Assembly (NCBI GenBank): GCA_026990095.1 | Contig: JALSIL010000033.1 | Coordinates: forward strand, 1 to 6,168 | Source of the DNA: Lysobacterales bacterium | GTDB lineage: Bacteria > Pseudomonadota > Gammaproteobacteria > Xanthomonadales > Marinicellaceae | Length of the DNA stretch: 6,168 bases | Direction of reading: 5' to 3' | Part shown: positions 6,023 to 6,168 of the stretch, one piece after another | Position numbering within the stretch: the stretch's first letter is position 1 | Layout: each line of letters begins with the position of its first letter | Made by a program: the position numbers and the translations under genes | The notes under the pieces: model-generated | What the model was told of the DNA's origin: nothing | Databases searched by the model: none | The model's input: the letters and a program-made list of their open reading frames with translations, nothing else

Positions 6023-6039
6023 ATTGTCGAATTTTGATG

Positions 6040-6168
6040 AAAGCTGAATTCGAGTCATAAGTGCAACTCCTTTGATTTATTCATGTTTATTCCAGTTAAT
6101 TTCTCAAAAATCTCATAAGGTGTTTTATATCCCAAACATTTTCTAGGTCTGCTGTTCAATTTATGGAC
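6040..6168 (-). mobile_element. End of an IS30-family insertion sequence, continuing past the window
   Basis: The transposase C-terminus at 6055-6168 implies an IS30-family element whose downstream end lies in or just left of this stretch. In this family the stop codon sits close to the terminal inverted repeat; bases around 6035-6066 are the likely place. The exact boundary cannot be set because the other end of the element is outside the window and no target duplication can be compared. The start given here is an estimate. Confidence 0.5.
6055..6168 (-). CDS. IS30-family transposase, C-terminal 37 residues (cut by window edge)
   Basis: Read on the minus strand, the frame is open from the window edge to a TGA at 6057-6055. 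It carries LNSRPRKCLGYKTPYEIF followed by a short tail ending in ELHL. The N-x-RPRK-x-LGYKTP-x-E-x-F signature is the hallmark of the IS30 transposase C-terminus, just after the catalytic Glu of the DDE core, which lies outside the window. The N-terminal helix-turn-helix and DDE domain cannot be seen, so whether the copy is complete or active is unknown. It converges on the lipoprotein gene with 76 bases between the two stops. Confidence 0.88.
   Translation of the reverse strand, partial: VHKLNSRPRKCLGYKTPYEIFEKLTGINMNKSKELHL

Overview
The window looks like an accessory stretch of the chromosome of an AT-rich gammaproteobacterium, probably marine (Alteromonadales- or Oceanospirillales-like). 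The reasons are an RstA/RstB-type two-component pair, Gram-negative envelope signals (a signal peptide and a lipobox), low-GC codon use with many AAA, ATT and TTA codons, and an IS30-family transposase fragment at the right edge. Genus cannot be fixed from the sequence alone.

Layout. Bases 1-334 are mostly non-coding. They hold a short open frame of doubtful reality at the left edge (to 140), a direct-repeat motif (171-200) and a candidate promoter (278-306). Next comes an operon of an OmpR-family response regulator (335-1024, GTG start) and its sensor histidine kinase (1038-2624). Both resemble E. coli RstA/RstB, but the kinase has an enlarged periplasmic sensor that looks like two tandem copies of the RstB sensor unit. 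The gap 2625-3015 holds a 170-bp MITE-like element with 19-bp terminal inverted repeats and a terminator-like hairpin inside it, then a promoter region. The next gene (3016-5142) encodes an exported 708-residue protein that joins a chymotrypsin-fold serine protease, a DUF3471-like beta domain and a class C beta-lactamase-fold serine hydrolase, with both sets of catalytic residues intact. The gap 5143-5552 holds two stem-loops and a second copy of the same promoter region, which serves a small outer-membrane lipoprotein (5553-5978). At the right edge the C-terminal end of an IS30-family transposase reads leftward (6055-6168).

How the parts may work together. The promoter regions of the protease-hydrolase fusion and of the lipoprotein share a core of 39 identical bases out of 44, the same 10/10/11-bp spacing of CTC/CAC triplets, and the same -35/-10 placement. 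A related 10-bp-phased motif lies upstream of the two-component operon. I infer a local regulon in which the RstA-like regulator autoregulates and controls two secreted envelope proteins of unknown role. The repeats are visible in the sequence; the regulatory link is a hypothesis.
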